64,000 bases of DNA, taken from positions 62,001 through 126,000 of the forward strand of contig NZ_JAATUR010000002.1 of NCBI RefSeq assembly GCF_011881725.1. The letters run 5' to 3'. Under the pieces are notes generated by a model. The model did not search any database. It saw only the letters and a program-made list of their open reading frames with translations, and was not told the DNA's origin. Shown here in pieces: positions 10,970-19,442 of the stretch. A program made the translations under genes and the position numbers. The DNA is from Escherichia coli (lineage in GTDB: Bacteria > Pseudomonadota > Gammaproteobacteria > Enterobacterales > Enterobacteriaceae). The first letter of the stretch is position 1, and the number at the start of each line of letters is the position of its first letter.

Positions 10970-11594
10970 ATTTCTGTTTCGTTAACGTGTCATAACTGGT
11001 CATCAAATTACGATAATCAGGAATGTGGTTAGAGAACAACGTCGCCAGCCCTTCAATATCATTACGCCAGTCGCGGTGTAGCTCGCAAGCCACGCCGAAC
11101 CACGTCATCAATTGTGCGCCAGCTTGTGACATACGATCCCACGCTGAATGACGGGTAATCTCGTTAAAGGTCCCTGACGCGTCAGTCACTACAAAGACAT
11201 CAAACCCTTCTTCAATTGCTGAAAGCGCCGGGAACGCAACGCAAACTTCAGTTACCACACCGGCAATAATTAACTGCTTTTTACCTGTCGCTTTGACCGC
11301 TTTAACAAAATCTTCGTTATCCCAGGCGTTAATATTTCCCGGGCGAGCAATGTAAGGTGCATCGGGGAACTGTGCTTTCAGTTCTGGAACTAATGGGCCG
11401 TTAGGGCCGGTTTCAAAACTGGTGGTAAGAATAGTCGGTAAGTTGAAATACTTAGCCAGGTCGCCCAACGCCAGGACGTTATTTTTAAATTTGTCGGGTT
11501 CAATATCCCGCACAAGAGAAAGCAATCCAGCCTGGTGATCCACTAACAAAACGGCAGCATCATTTTTATCGAGACGAACATACGGTTTGGTCAT
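10968..11594 (-). CDS. ycaC: Isochorismatase-family (cysteine hydrolase-like) protein YcaC
   Basis: YcaC is a homo-octameric cysteine-hydrolase-fold protein whose physiological substrate is not established. The 208-residue protein shows the family triad: Asp19 (in LLVDHQAG), a central Lys, and a nucleophilic Cys in GVVTEVCVAF at about residue 118. A strong RBS (AAAGGAGAAGAGG) precedes the ATG at 11594. It converges on dmsC and diverges from ycaD. Enzymatic activity should not be assumed from the fold. Confidence 0.93.
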   Translation of the reverse strand: MTKPYVRLDKNDAAVLLVDHQAGLLSLVRDIEPDKFKNNVLALGDLAKYFNLPTILTTSFETGPNGPLVPELKAQFPDAPYIARPGNINAWDNEDFVKAVKATGKKQLIIAGVVTEVCVAFPALSAIEEGFDVFVVTDASGTFNEITRHSAWDRMSQAGAQLMTWFGVACELHRDWRNDIEGLATLFSNHIPDYRNLMTSYDTLTKQK

Positions 11595-11908
11595 CCTCTT
11601 CTCCTTTCGAGAGTCTGCGGTACGCCTGAAATCGTTCAGACGCGATGCGTTGCTCTGAAAGCATAGACGGGAAATATTAGTTTGCTGTGACCATGAAATT
11701 TTTCGACTGAACGAAGCGTATGAAGTTTGTGTTAGATCAACAAAAACAATCAGATGAGATTAATCGTCTTTTAACCATTAGCGTTATGAATGAGTAATTT
11801 AAATCGATAATACGGCCGCTGTGATATGCGCGTATTTTCACCCATTGACAATGTTTTTGGCGGTGGCATGATGCGCATGAAATTTGAACTTCCTCACGGT
11901 TTTAATTC
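11595..11908. other. Divergent intergenic region ycaC-ycaD (314 bp)
   Basis: No gene is seen here. It must hold the ycaC promoter on the minus strand and the ycaD promoter on the plus strand. A plausible ycaD promoter is annotated separately. The centre (about 11720-11810) is AT-rich with several TTAA/TAAT runs. I could not assign a regulator. Confidence 0.6.
11845..11873 (+). promoter_or_regulatory. Candidate sigma-70 promoter for ycaD
   Basis: A perfect -35 TTGACA (11845-11850) is followed after 16 or 17 bp by a weak -10 (CATGAT or ATGATG at 11867-11873). Transcription would start near 11880, about 29 nt before the ATG. No clear Shine-Dalgarno is seen. Confidence 0.4.
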
Positions 11909-13057
11909 ATGTCCACGTATACCCGGCCTGTCATGCTTTTGCTGTCTGGCCTGCTTTTGTTGACTCTGGCGATCGCGGTGTTAAATACACTCGTGCCGCT
12001 TTGGCTCGCCCAGGAACACATGTCCACATGGCAGGTAGGCGTTGTCAGTTCATCCTATTTTACCGGTAACCTGGCCGGAACATTGCTGACAGGGTATGTC
12101 ATTAAACGTATTGGTTTTAACCGTAGCTATTATCTGGCCTCCTTCATTTTTGCCGCTGGCTGTGCCGGACTTGGCCTGATGATTGGTTTCTGGAGCTGGT
12201 TGGCGTGGCGTTTTGTCGCGGGCGTCGGCTGTGCCATGATTTGGGTGGTCGTTGAGAGTGCGCTGATGTGCAGTGGGACGTCGCGTAACCGTGGACGGTT
12301 GCTTGCTGCGTATATGATGGTTTATTACGTCGGAACGTTTTTAGGCCAGTTACTGGTCAGCAAAGTCTCAACCGAGTTGATGAGCGTATTGCCGTGGGTT
12401 ACAGGCTTGACGTTGGCAGGGATCTTACCGCTGTTGTTTACACGTGTCCTGAATCAGCAGGCTGAAAACCATGATTCGACGTCAATTACATCCATGCTAA
12501 AACTCCGTCAGGCGCGGCTCGGCGTAAATGGCTGCATTATCTCAGGAATCGTTCTGGGCTCTCTGTATGGCCTGATGCCGCTGTACCTCAATCACAAAGG
12601 GGTGAGCAATGCCAGCATTGGTTTCTGGATGGCGGTACTGGTCAGTGCTGGTATCCTGGGCCAATGGCCTATTGGGCGTCTGGCGGATAAGTTTGGTCGG
12701 CTGCTTGTGTTGCGTGTTCAGGTTTTTGTCGTCATTCTCGGCAGTATAGCGATGCTTAGCCAGGCGGCGATGGCACCAGCGTTATTCATCCTCGGTGCTG
12801 CTGGCTTTACGCTATATCCGGTGGCGATGGCATGGGCTTGCGAGAAAGTTGAACATCACCAACTGGTGGCGATGAACCAGGCCTTACTATTGAGCTATAC
12901 CGTGGGAAGTCTGCTTGGCCCGTCATTTACCGCCATGCTGATGCAGAACTTCTCCGATAATTTATTGTTTATCATGATCGCCAGCGTGTCGTTTATTTAT
13001 TTGCTGATGCTGCTTCGCAATGCCGGTCATACGCCGAAACCCGTTGCTCACGTGTAA
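11909..13057 (+). CDS. ycaD: MFS transporter YcaD (function unproven)
   Basis: This is a 382-residue major facilitator superfamily protein with about twelve hydrophobic segments and the loop motif GRLADKFGR typical of the family, here in the second half of the protein. No substrate is established. It reads from its own divergent promoter and ends in a strong terminator, so it is likely monocistronic. There is no good Shine-Dalgarno; the ATG was kept because it gives the length known for E. coli. Confidence 0.92.
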   Translation: MSTYTRPVMLLLSGLLLLTLAIAVLNTLVPLWLAQEHMSTWQVGVVSSSYFTGNLAGTLLTGYVIKRIGFNRSYYLASFIFAAGCAGLGLMIGFWSWLAWRFVAGVGCAMIWVVVESALMCSGTSRNRGRLLAAYMMVYYVGTFLGQLLVSKVSTELMSVLPWVTGLTLAGILPLLFTRVLNQQAENHDSTSITSMLKLRQARLGVNGCIISGIVLGSLYGLMPLYLNHKGVSNASIGFWMAVLVSAGILGQWPIGRLADKFGRLLVLRVQVFVVILGSIAMLSQAAMAPALFILGAAGFTLYPVAMAWACEKVEHHQLVAMNQALLLSYTVGSLLGPSFTAMLMQNFSDNLLFIMIASVSFIYLLMLLRNAGHTPKPVAHV

Positions 13058-13066
13058 ATGAATTCA

Positions 13067-13112
13067 AGCAGAGTGTGAACTTAGTGTTTCACACTCTGCT
13101 TTTTTGTTTCTT
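13067..13112 (+). terminator. Terminator of ycaD
   Basis: The long stem AAGCAGAGTGTGAA / TTTCACACTCTGCTT encloses a short CTTAGTG-type loop and is followed by TTTTTTG. Confidence 0.9.
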
Positions 13113-13266
13113 CTATCCTGCTTGCTTTTCTCAAAATTTTATTCGTCTAAAAATAAAATGTGCAGCAGGTTATAATTTTGGATTCCGCTATTTCCGCACT
13201 TCTTATTTGCCGCGCATAATCCTTCATTTTACAGATATACCTTTAATTTTGGCGAAGGATTTGTCT

Positions 13267-14697
13267 ATGGCTGGGAACGTGCAGGAAAAACAGTTGCGAT
13301 GGTACAACATTGCTCTGATGTCTTTTATCACCGTCTGGGGTTTTGGCAATGTTGTTAATAACTATGCCAATCAGGGGCTGGTGGTTGTTTTTTCATGGGT
13401 GTTTATTTTTGCGCTCTATTTCACACCTTATGCGCTGATTGTTGGTCAGTTAGGCTCGACTTTCAAAGATGGGAAGGGCGGGGTCAGTACCTGGATTAAA
13501 CACACGATGGGACCCGGACTGGCTTACCTCGCAGCGTGGACCTACTGGGTGGTGCATATTCCCTATCTGGCACAAAAACCCCAGGCAATACTGATTGCGC
13601 TCGGCTGGGCGATGAAAGGCGACGGTTCGTTAATCAAAGAATATTCGGTCGTAGCGTTACAGGGATTAACGCTGGTACTGTTTGTCTTCTTTATGTGGGT
13701 TGCTTCACGAGGTATGAAATCGCTGAAAATCGTCGGTTCTGTGGCAGGGATTGCGATGTTTGTCATGTCGCTCTTGTATGTGGCGATGGCGGTAACCGCG
13801 CCGGCGATTACTGAAGTGCATATTGCGACCACAAACATTACCTGGGAAACGTTCATTCCTCATATCGACTTTACCTACATTACCACTATTTCAATGCTGG
13901 TTTTCGCGGTTGGCGGAGCAGAGAAGATTTCACCCTACGTTAATCAAACGCGCAACCCAGGAAAAGAATTTCCAAAAGGGATGTTATGCCTGGCGGTGAT
14001 GGTTGCGGTTTGCGCCATTCTGGGGTCACTGGCGATGGGGATGATGTTTGACTCACGTAATATCCCTGATGACTTAATGACTAATGGTCAGTATTACGCC
14101 TTTCAGAAGCTGGGCGAGTATTACAATATGGGTAATGCTTTAATGGTGATTTACGCCATTGCGAACACCCTGGGACAAGTTGCTGCACTGGTATTCTCTA
14201 TTGATGCCCCGCTTAAAGTGTTATTAGGCGATGCTGACAGCAAATATATTCCTGCCAGTTTATGTCGTACCAACGCTTCTGGTACGCCCGTTAATGGCTA
14301 TTTTCTGACCCTGGTGCTGGTGGCTATCCTGATTATGCTACCGACACTGGGTATTGGTGATATGAATAATCTCTACAAATGGCTTCTCAATCTGAACTCA
14401 GTAGTGATGCCACTGCGTTATTTGTGGGTGTTCGTGGCGTTTATTGCAGTCGTTCGCCTGGCGCAGAAATATAAGCCGGAATATATCTTTATTCGTAATA
14501 AGTCTCTGGCGATGACTGTCGGTATTTGGTGTTTTGCCTTTACTGCTTTTGCCTGTTTGACGGGAATCTTCCCGAAAATGGAAGCCTTCACTGCAGAATG
14601 GACCTTCCAGCTAGCGCTGAACATCGCCACGCCATTTGTGCTGGTGGGGTTGGGATTGATATTTCCGCTGCTGGCACGTAAAGCGAATACGAACTAA
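13267..14697 (+). CDS. ycaM: APC-family amino-acid transporter/antiporter YcaM
   Basis: YcaM belongs to the amino acid-polyamine-organocation (APC) family, close to glutamate/GABA-type antiporters; its substrate is unknown. The reading frame is open from 13075, but I place the start at ATG 13267. It follows GAAGGA, gives the familiar 476-residue protein opening MAGNVQEKQ, and the region before it has no transporter character. About twelve hydrophobic segments run through the protein. In K-12 the next genes are ycaN and ycaK; here they are missing and a LysR-like remnant follows 10 nt after the stop. Confidence 0.93.
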   Translation: MAGNVQEKQLRWYNIALMSFITVWGFGNVVNNYANQGLVVVFSWVFIFALYFTPYALIVGQLGSTFKDGKGGVSTWIKHTMGPGLAYLAAWTYWVVHIPYLAQKPQAILIALGWAMKGDGSLIKEYSVVALQGLTLVLFVFFMWVASRGMKSLKIVGSVAGIAMFVMSLLYVAMAVTAPAITEVHIATTNITWETFIPHIDFTYITTISMLVFAVGGAEKISPYVNQTRNPGKEFPKGMLCLAVMVAVCAILGSLAMGMMFDSRNIPDDLMTNGQYYAFQKLGEYYNMGNALMVIYAIANTLGQVAALVFSIDAPLKVLLGDADSKYIPASLCRTNASGTPVNGYFLTLVLVAILIMLPTLGIGDMNNLYKWLLNLNSVVMPLRYLWVFVAFIAVVRLAQKYKPEYIFIRNKSLAMTVGIWCFAFTAFACLTGIFPKMEAFTAEWTFQLALNIATPFVLVGLGLIFPLLARKANTN

Positions 14698-14706
14698 TTA
14701 TTGTCG

Positions 14707-14844
14707 TTAGTTCTGCAAACTCGTACAGCGCTGACCTGTTTTCACATAATCGAGAAAAGCCCACAAGCCACAGGACATATACTGGCGGTTTGGGTAATAG
14801 GTTGATGCACTATAAGATGCGTTAAAACGATGTGCTGAATTAAC
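14707..14844 (-). pseudogene. Decayed 3' remnant of a LysR-type regulator (probably ycaN)
   Basis: On the minus strand, 45 codons followed by TAA read VNSAHRFNAS... then YYPNRQYMS, LWAFLDYVK and TGQRC. This resembles the C-terminal end of LysR regulators, where a Tyr-Pro-x-Arg motif precedes an FxDxL-type final helix. An in-frame TGA at 14845-14847 ends it upstream and nothing resembling the DNA-binding domain exists. In E. coli K-12 the LysR gene ycaN lies here on this strand, followed by ycaK. The most likely history is a deletion that removed most of ycaN and all of ycaK. Attribution to ycaN is inferred from position. Confidence 0.6.
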
Positions 14845-14870
14845 TCATGCAGAATGAAGAGTGGAATAAC

Positions 14871-14900
14871 AAAGCGGCAACTCAATAAAGTTGCCGCTTT
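14871..14900 (-). terminator. Terminator downstream of pflA
   Basis: AAAGCGGCAAC / GTTGCCGCTTT is an 11-bp stem with an 8-nt loop, located 10 nt beyond the pflA stop codon. The tract after it on the minus strand is only moderately T-rich. Confidence 0.8.
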
Positions 14901-14910
14901 ACGGGAGAAA

Positions 14911-15651
14911 TTAGAACATCACTTTATGACCATATTGTTCGAGAATGCCTTTCACGCGTTCCATGGTCTCTTTTTTCGGTGGTTTAACACCGTCGAGTTT
15001 GTATTCTTCACCCATCGCCACCCATTTGTGTTTACCCAGCTCGTGGTAGGGGAGAAGCTCGATTTTCTCAACGTTACCCATATCGCGGGTAAATTCACCG
15101 AGGCGATGTGCTGAATCGTCATCGTCAGACCAGCCAGGGACAACAACGTAGCGGATCCAGACCTTTACATTTTTATTCGCCAGATATTTGGCGAACTCCA
15201 GCGTGCGGTGGTTGGAAACCCCAACCAGATTCTGGTGGATCTCGTCGTTCATCTGTTTGAGATCGAGCATTACCAGATCGGTTACTTCCAGCAGTTCATC
15301 AATCACAGGATCGTAACGACGAACAAAGCCGTTGGTGTCGAGACAAGTATGAATGCCTTCTTTTTTACATGCACGGAACCAGTCACGAACGAACTCAGCT
15401 TGCAGGATTGCTTCACCGCCAGATGCAGTAACGCCGCCGCCTGAAGCGTTCATAAAGTGGCGATAGGTCACCACCTCTTTCATTAAATCTTCGACGGTAA
15501 CTTCTTTACCGCCATGCGTGTCCCAGGTGTCGCGGTTATGACAATACAGGCAGCGCATCAGGCAGCCTTGGAAAAAGGTGATAAAGCGAATACCCGGGCC
15601 GTCTACGGTTCCACAGGATTCAAAGGAGTGAATGCGACCAATAACTGACAT
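14911..15651 (-). CDS. pflA: Pyruvate formate-lyase 1 activating enzyme (radical SAM)
   Basis: PflA generates the glycyl radical on PflB using S-adenosylmethionine and a [4Fe-4S] cluster. The CxxxCxxC signature appears as [10 protein letters not shown] near residue 30. The 246-residue form begins [10 protein letters not shown] at 15651, with GGAGA upstream; an in-frame ATG 27 nt further up is possible but unusual. It lies downstream of pflB, separated by 191 nt that contain the pflB terminator, so it probably also has its own promoter. At its 3' side the ycaN/ycaK genes of K-12 are gone. Confidence 0.97.
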   Translation of the reverse strand: MSVIGRIHSFESCGTVDGPGIRFITFFQGCLMRCLYCHNRDTWDTHGGKEVTVEDLMKEVVTYRHFMNASGGGVTASGGEAILQAEFVRDWFRACKKEGIHTCLDTNGFVRRYDPVIDELLEVTDLVMLDLKQMNDEIHQNLVGVSNHRTLEFAKYLANKNVKVWIRYVVVPGWSDDDDSAHRLGEFTRDMGNVEKIELLPYHELGKHKWVAMGEEYKLDGVKPPKKETMERVKGILEQYGHKVMF

Positions 15652-15773
15652 TGCGGTGTTTCTCCAGATGTGGCCCATCTGAGGCCGTGTTGGTGCGCAG
15701 CTCGAAGGCTACGTCGAGTCTGTTTTGGCAGTTACATTAAAGTATAGATAGCTGACAAAAAAGGCTCTCTTGC

Positions 15774-15803
15774 TAAAAAAGGCCCCACTTTCGTGGAGCC
15801 TTT
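15774..15803 (-). terminator. Terminator of pflB
   Basis: Read on the minus strand, AAGGCTCCAC-GAAA-GTGGGGCCTT forms a 10-bp stem with one G-U pair and a GNRA-type loop, followed by TTTTTT. It lies about 40 nt after the pflB stop codon. Confidence 0.9.
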
Positions 15804-15842
15804 ATTGTACGCTTTTTACTGTACGATTTCAGTCAAATCTAA

Positions 15843-18125
15843 TTACATAGATTGAGTAAAGGTACGAGTAATAACGTCTTGCTGTTGTTCTTTAGTCAGC
15901 GAGTTGAAACGTACTGCGTAGCCAGATACACGGATGGTCAGCTGCGGATATTTTTCCGGGTTTTCCATCGCGTCGAGCAGCATTTCACGGTTCATCACGT
16001 TCACGTTCAGGTGCTGACCACCTTCGATGGACGCTTCGTGGTGGAAGTAACCATCCATCAGACCAGCCAGGTTGGTCTTACGAACTTCGTCATCTTTACC
16101 CAGTGCGTTCGGAACGATAGAGAAGGTGTAAGAGATACCATCTTTAGCGTAAGCGAACGGCAGTTTAGCAACGGAAGTCAGAGAAGCTACAGCACCTTTC
16201 TGGTCACGACCGTGCATCGGGTTAGCACCCGGTCCGAACGGCGCGCCAGCACGACGACCGTCTGGGGTGTTACCAGTTTTCTTACCATACACAACGTTAG
16301 AAGTGATGGTCAGAACAGACTGAGTCGGGATAGCATCACGGTAGGTGTGCAGTTTCTGAATTTTCTTCATGAAACGTTCAACCAGATCAACAGCCAGGTC
16401 ATCTACACGAGGATCGTTGTTACCAAACTGCGGATATTCGCCTTCGATTTCGAAGTCGATAGCCAGACCGTCTTCGTCACGAATCGGTTTAACTTTCGCA
16501 TATTTGATTGCAGACAGGGAGTCAGCAGCAACAGACAGACCTGCGATACCACACGCCATAGTGCGGATAACGTCACGGTCGTGCAGCGCCATCAGAGAGG
16601 CTTCGTAGCTGTACTTGTCGTGCATGTAGTGGATGATGTTCAGTGCAGTGATGTACTGCTTAGCCAGCCAGTCCATGAAGTGATCCATGCGCTCCATCAC
16701 TTCATCGTAGTTCAGGAGGTCTCCTTTGATCGGTTCAGACTTCGGACCAACCTGCATTTTCAGTTTTTCATCAACGCCACCGTTGATTGCGTACAGCATG
16801 GTTTTCGCCAGGTTTGCACGCGCACCAAAGAACTGCATTTGTTTACCAACGATCATCGGGCTTACGCAGCAAGCGATAGCGTAGTCATCGTTGTTGAAGT
16901 CCGGACGCATCAGGTCATCGTTCTCATACTGCAGAGAAGAGGTGTCGATGGACACTTTAGCAGCGAATTTCTTGAAGTTCAGCGGCAGTTTTTCAGACCA
17001 CAGAATGGTCATGTTCGGTTCCGGAGACGGACCCATGGTGTACAGGGTGTTCAGGAAACGGAAGCTGTTTTTGGTAACCAGCGTACGACCGTCGAGACCC
17101 ATACCACCGATAGATTCGGTTGCCCAGATCGGGTCGCCAGAGAACAGTTCATCGTACTCCGGAGTACGCAGGAAGCGAACCATACGCAGTTTCATGACCA
17201 GATGGTCAACCATTTCCTGCGCTTCTTGTTCGGTGATCTTGCCAGCTTTCAGGTCACGTTCGATGTACACATCCAGGAAGGTGGAGGTACGACCGAAGGA
17301 CATTGCAGCACCGTTCTGAGACTTAACAGCAGCCAGGTAGCCGAAGTAAGTCCATTGGATAGCTTCCTGAGCGTTGGTAGCCGGACCAGAGATGTCATAG
17401 CCGTATTTCGCAGCCATTTCTTTCATCTGACCCAGAGCGCGGTGCTGTTCAGCGATTTCTTCGCGCAGACGGATAGTCGCTTCCAGATTTACGCCATTTT
17501 CCAGGTCAGCCTGCAGAGAGGTGAACTGTGCGTATTTGTCCTTCATCAGGTAGTCGATACCGTACAGCGCAACGCGACGGTAGTCACCAATGATACGACC
17601 ACGGCCATATGCATCTGGCAGACCGGTCAGAACACCAGATTTACGGCAACGCAGGATGTCCGGAGTGTAAACGTCGAACACGCCCTGGTTGTGAGTTTTA
17701 CGGTATTCAGTGAAGATTTTTTTGATCATCGGATCCAGTTCGCGATTGTACGCTTTGCAGGAACCTTCGATCATTTTGATACCACCAAACGGGATAAGAG
17801 CACGTTTCAGCGGAGCTTCAGTCTGCAGACCAACGATTTTCTCAAGCTGCTTGTTGATGTAGCCAGCGTCGTGAGAGGTGATGGTGGAAGCAACAGCGGT
17901 GTCAAAGTCAACTGGCGCGTGAGTGCGGTTTTCCAGTTTAACGCCTTCCATTACTTTGTCCCACAGGGTGGTGGTCGCTTCAGTAGCACCAGCCAGGAAG
18001 GACTCGTCACCCTCGTACGGAGTGTAGTTTTTCTGAATGAAGTCACGGACGTTTACTTCATTCTGCCAGTCACCTTTGGTAAAACCTTCCCAGGCTGTGG
18101 CTAACTTTTCATTAAGCTCGGACAT
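15843..18125 (-). CDS. pflB: Formate acetyltransferase 1 (pyruvate formate-lyase)
   Basis: PflB converts pyruvate and CoA to acetyl-CoA and formate during anaerobic growth. The 760-residue enzyme has the adjacent catalytic cysteines in YAIACCVSP (about 419-420) and the glycyl-radical loop RVSGYAVRF near residue 735. Codon use is strongly biased, as expected of a very abundant protein, and this makes a 750-codon spurious frame on the other strand. It is downstream of focA with a 54-nt gap, and the pair is co-transcribed. The RBS AAGAAGGTAGG is clear. Confidence 0.99.
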   Translation of the reverse strand: MSELNEKLATAWEGFTKGDWQNEVNVRDFIQKNYTPYEGDESFLAGATEATTTLWDKVMEGVKLENRTHAPVDFDTAVASTITSHDAGYINKQLEKIVGLQTEAPLKRALIPFGGIKMIEGSCKAYNRELDPMIKKIFTEYRKTHNQGVFDVYTPDILRCRKSGVLTGLPDAYGRGRIIGDYRRVALYGIDYLMKDKYAQFTSLQADLENGVNLEATIRLREEIAEQHRALGQMKEMAAKYGYDISGPATNAQEAIQWTYFGYLAAVKSQNGAAMSFGRTSTFLDVYIERDLKAGKITEQEAQEMVDHLVMKLRMVRFLRTPEYDELFSGDPIWATESIGGMGLDGRTLVTKNSFRFLNTLYTMGPSPEPNMTILWSEKLPLNFKKFAAKVSIDTSSLQYENDDLMRPDFNNDDYAIACCVSPMIVGKQMQFFGARANLAKTMLYAINGGVDEKLKMQVGPKSEPIKGDLLNYDEVMERMDHFMDWLAKQYITALNIIHYMHDKYSYEASLMALHDRDVIRTMACGIAGLSVAADSLSAIKYAKVKPIRDEDGLAIDFEIEGEYPQFGNNDPRVDDLAVDLVERFMKKIQKLHTYRDAIPTQSVLTITSNVVYGKKTGNTPDGRRAGAPFGPGANPMHGRDQKGAVASLTSVAKLPFAYAKDGISYTFSIVPNALGKDDEVRKTNLAGLMDGYFHHEASIEGGQHLNVNVMNREMLLDAMENPEKYPQLTIRVSGYAVRFNSLTKEQQQDVITRTFTQSM

Positions 18126-18179
18126 GTAACACCTACCTTCTTAAGTGGATTTTTTATTTACTGCGTACTTCGACAACCA

Positions 18180-19037
18180 TTAATGGTGATCGTTTTCACG
18201 CAGGTAAATGACCCAGTATGTCAACCCAACCAACAAACCACCGCCGATAATGTTGCCGATCGTAACCGGAATCAGATTATCAGTGATGAAGTTCATCACG
18301 GTCAGGTGAGAAAAATTTTCCGGTGCAGAACCGACAGCGGTCCAGAATTCCGGAGATGCGAAGTCGCGGATTACAATACCCATAGGGATCATAAACATGT
18401 TTGCGATACTGTGCTCAAAACCGCTGGCAACAAACATCGCGACCGGCAGAACCATGATAAACGCTTTGTCCATCAGGCTGCGGCCAGAATAACTCATCCA
18501 TACTGCCAGACATACCATCAGGTTTGCCAGGATACCGAGGCAGACGGCCTCAATAAAAGTATGGTGCACTTTGTGGTCGGCGGTTTGTAGGACGTTCAGT
18601 CCCCATTGACCATTCGCAGTCATATACTCGCCGGAAAGCCACATCAAAAGTACAAATAACAGCGCGCCGACCAGGTTGCCAAAATAGACATTCAGCCAGT
18701 TTTTCGCCAACTGACCCCAGGTAATGCGCCCGCTCGCCTTGGCAACAACGATCAATACAGTGGAAGTAAAGAGATCGGCGCCGCAGACAACACAAAGAAT
18801 CAGTCCCAGAGAGAAGCAAATACCGCCAACCAGTTTTGCCATGCCGAAGGGCATTGTGCCTGTGCCAGTGGTTGCTGTGATATAAAAGACGAATGCGATT
18901 GAGATGAAAACACCGGCAGTAATCGCCAGATAGAAAGTCTTAAGCGGATGTTTCGTTGCTTTATAGACACCTGCCTCTTCGGCCACTTTGGCCATTGCTG
19001 CAGGAAGTAAAAGATCAAAAGGGTTGTCAGCTTTCAC
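18180..19037 (-). CDS. focA: Formate channel FocA
   Basis: FocA is the pentameric inner-membrane channel that exports and re-imports formate, working with PflB. I place the start at GTG 19037, giving 285 residues beginning MKADNPFDLL after AGAGAGAG. The frame stays open 40 codons further up, but that extension has no channel character and would run over the FNR-like site. Family features such as GVFISIAF and the GxCFSLGL-type pore segments are intact. Transcription is expected from the AT-rich region 19038-19442. Confidence 0.97.
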   Translation of the reverse strand: MKADNPFDLLLPAAMAKVAEEAGVYKATKHPLKTFYLAITAGVFISIAFVFYITATTGTGTMPFGMAKLVGGICFSLGLILCVVCGADLFTSTVLIVVAKASGRITWGQLAKNWLNVYFGNLVGALLFVLLMWLSGEYMTANGQWGLNVLQTADHKVHHTFIEAVCLGILANLMVCLAVWMSYSGRSLMDKAFIMVLPVAMFVASGFEHSIANMFMIPMGIVIRDFASPEFWTAVGSAPENFSHLTVMNFITDNLIPVTIGNIIGGGLLVGLTYWVIYLRENDHH

Positions 19038-19097
19038 ACTAACTCTCTCTTTATTAAGTCGGCGACGAGATACTAACAAAGCATTATAGAAGAGAAT

Positions 19098-19111
19098 TTG
19101 ATATAGATCAT
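19098..19111 (-). promoter_or_regulatory. FNR-like box upstream of focA
   Basis: TTGAT-ATAG-ATCAT (plus strand) matches the FNR consensus with one mismatch and is nearly symmetric. Its centre is about 68 nt before the focA start. A centre at -41.5 would put the start near 19063, with TAGTAT at 19070-19075 as -10. Confidence 0.72.
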
Positions 19112-19369
19112 ATCTCGCCTGGCTTATAGGCCCGTAACTCGCATGGTTTTTATGCAAATACGGAGTAAGTATTTGATTATCCTAATAAAAATAAATTTTA
19201 AAATTTAACAAATGAGTTGAATTTTTTCCGAATCCTCCGCTTAAACAGTTAATTAAAAGGGGGCATCAGGCACACAAAGTAACAATAACGATCATATTTA
19301 TTAAATATAAAGCACCGATATTTAACCTTGTCATTACAATTATTTTATTAATGCAAATATATGTAAAGA

Positions 19370-19434
19370 GGGGCATTAAAAAAACGCCCCGTAATATAAC
19401 TCAGACTAATCATTAAGCCTACATTTCGTAGGCT
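19370..19434 (-). terminator. Hairpins after ycaO (possible terminator)
   Basis: On the minus strand the ycaO stop is followed by AGCCTAC-GAAAT-GTAGGCT (19416-19434), a 7-bp stem without a T tract. Further on, GGGGCGTTTTTTTAATGCCCC (19370-19390) places the T run inside its own loop. Neither is a classic terminator; together they may act as one. Confidence 0.45.
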
Positions 19435-19442
19435 ATTTGATT

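Larger units (their letters stand above)
19038..19442 (-). promoter_or_regulatory. Regulatory region between ycaO and focA (405 bp)
   Basis: No gene is present. The stretch 19140-19375 is strongly AT-rich, with runs such as TATTTATTAAATATAAAG, which would suit IHF and other bending proteins. It corresponds to the multi-promoter focA-pfl control region known in E. coli (FNR, ArcA, IHF, NarL). An FNR-like box is annotated at 19098-19111 and possible ycaO terminator hairpins at 19370-19434. I could not place the individual start sites. Confidence 0.7.

Noticed and set aside
13075-13266. N-terminal extension of ycaM by 64 codons
   Set aside because: The start region sits in the ycaD terminator, lacks a ribosome site, and the ATG at 13267 with GAAGGA gives the known 476-residue protein.
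14854-15114. Plus-strand frame over the pflA 3' end as a possible ycaK remnant
   Set aside because: Most of it is antisense to pflA, which is intact, and it shows no flavodoxin-like or oxidoreductase motif.
15852-18104. 750-codon open frame on the plus strand opposite pflB
   Set aside because: pflB has extreme codon bias, which removes stops from the complementary frame. The product has no recognisable domain and there is no promoter or ribosome site; it is a shadow.
19038-19157. N-terminal extension of focA by 40 codons
   Set aside because: It overlaps the FNR-like site and likely promoter. The GTG at 19037 after AGAGAGAG gives the normal 285 residues.
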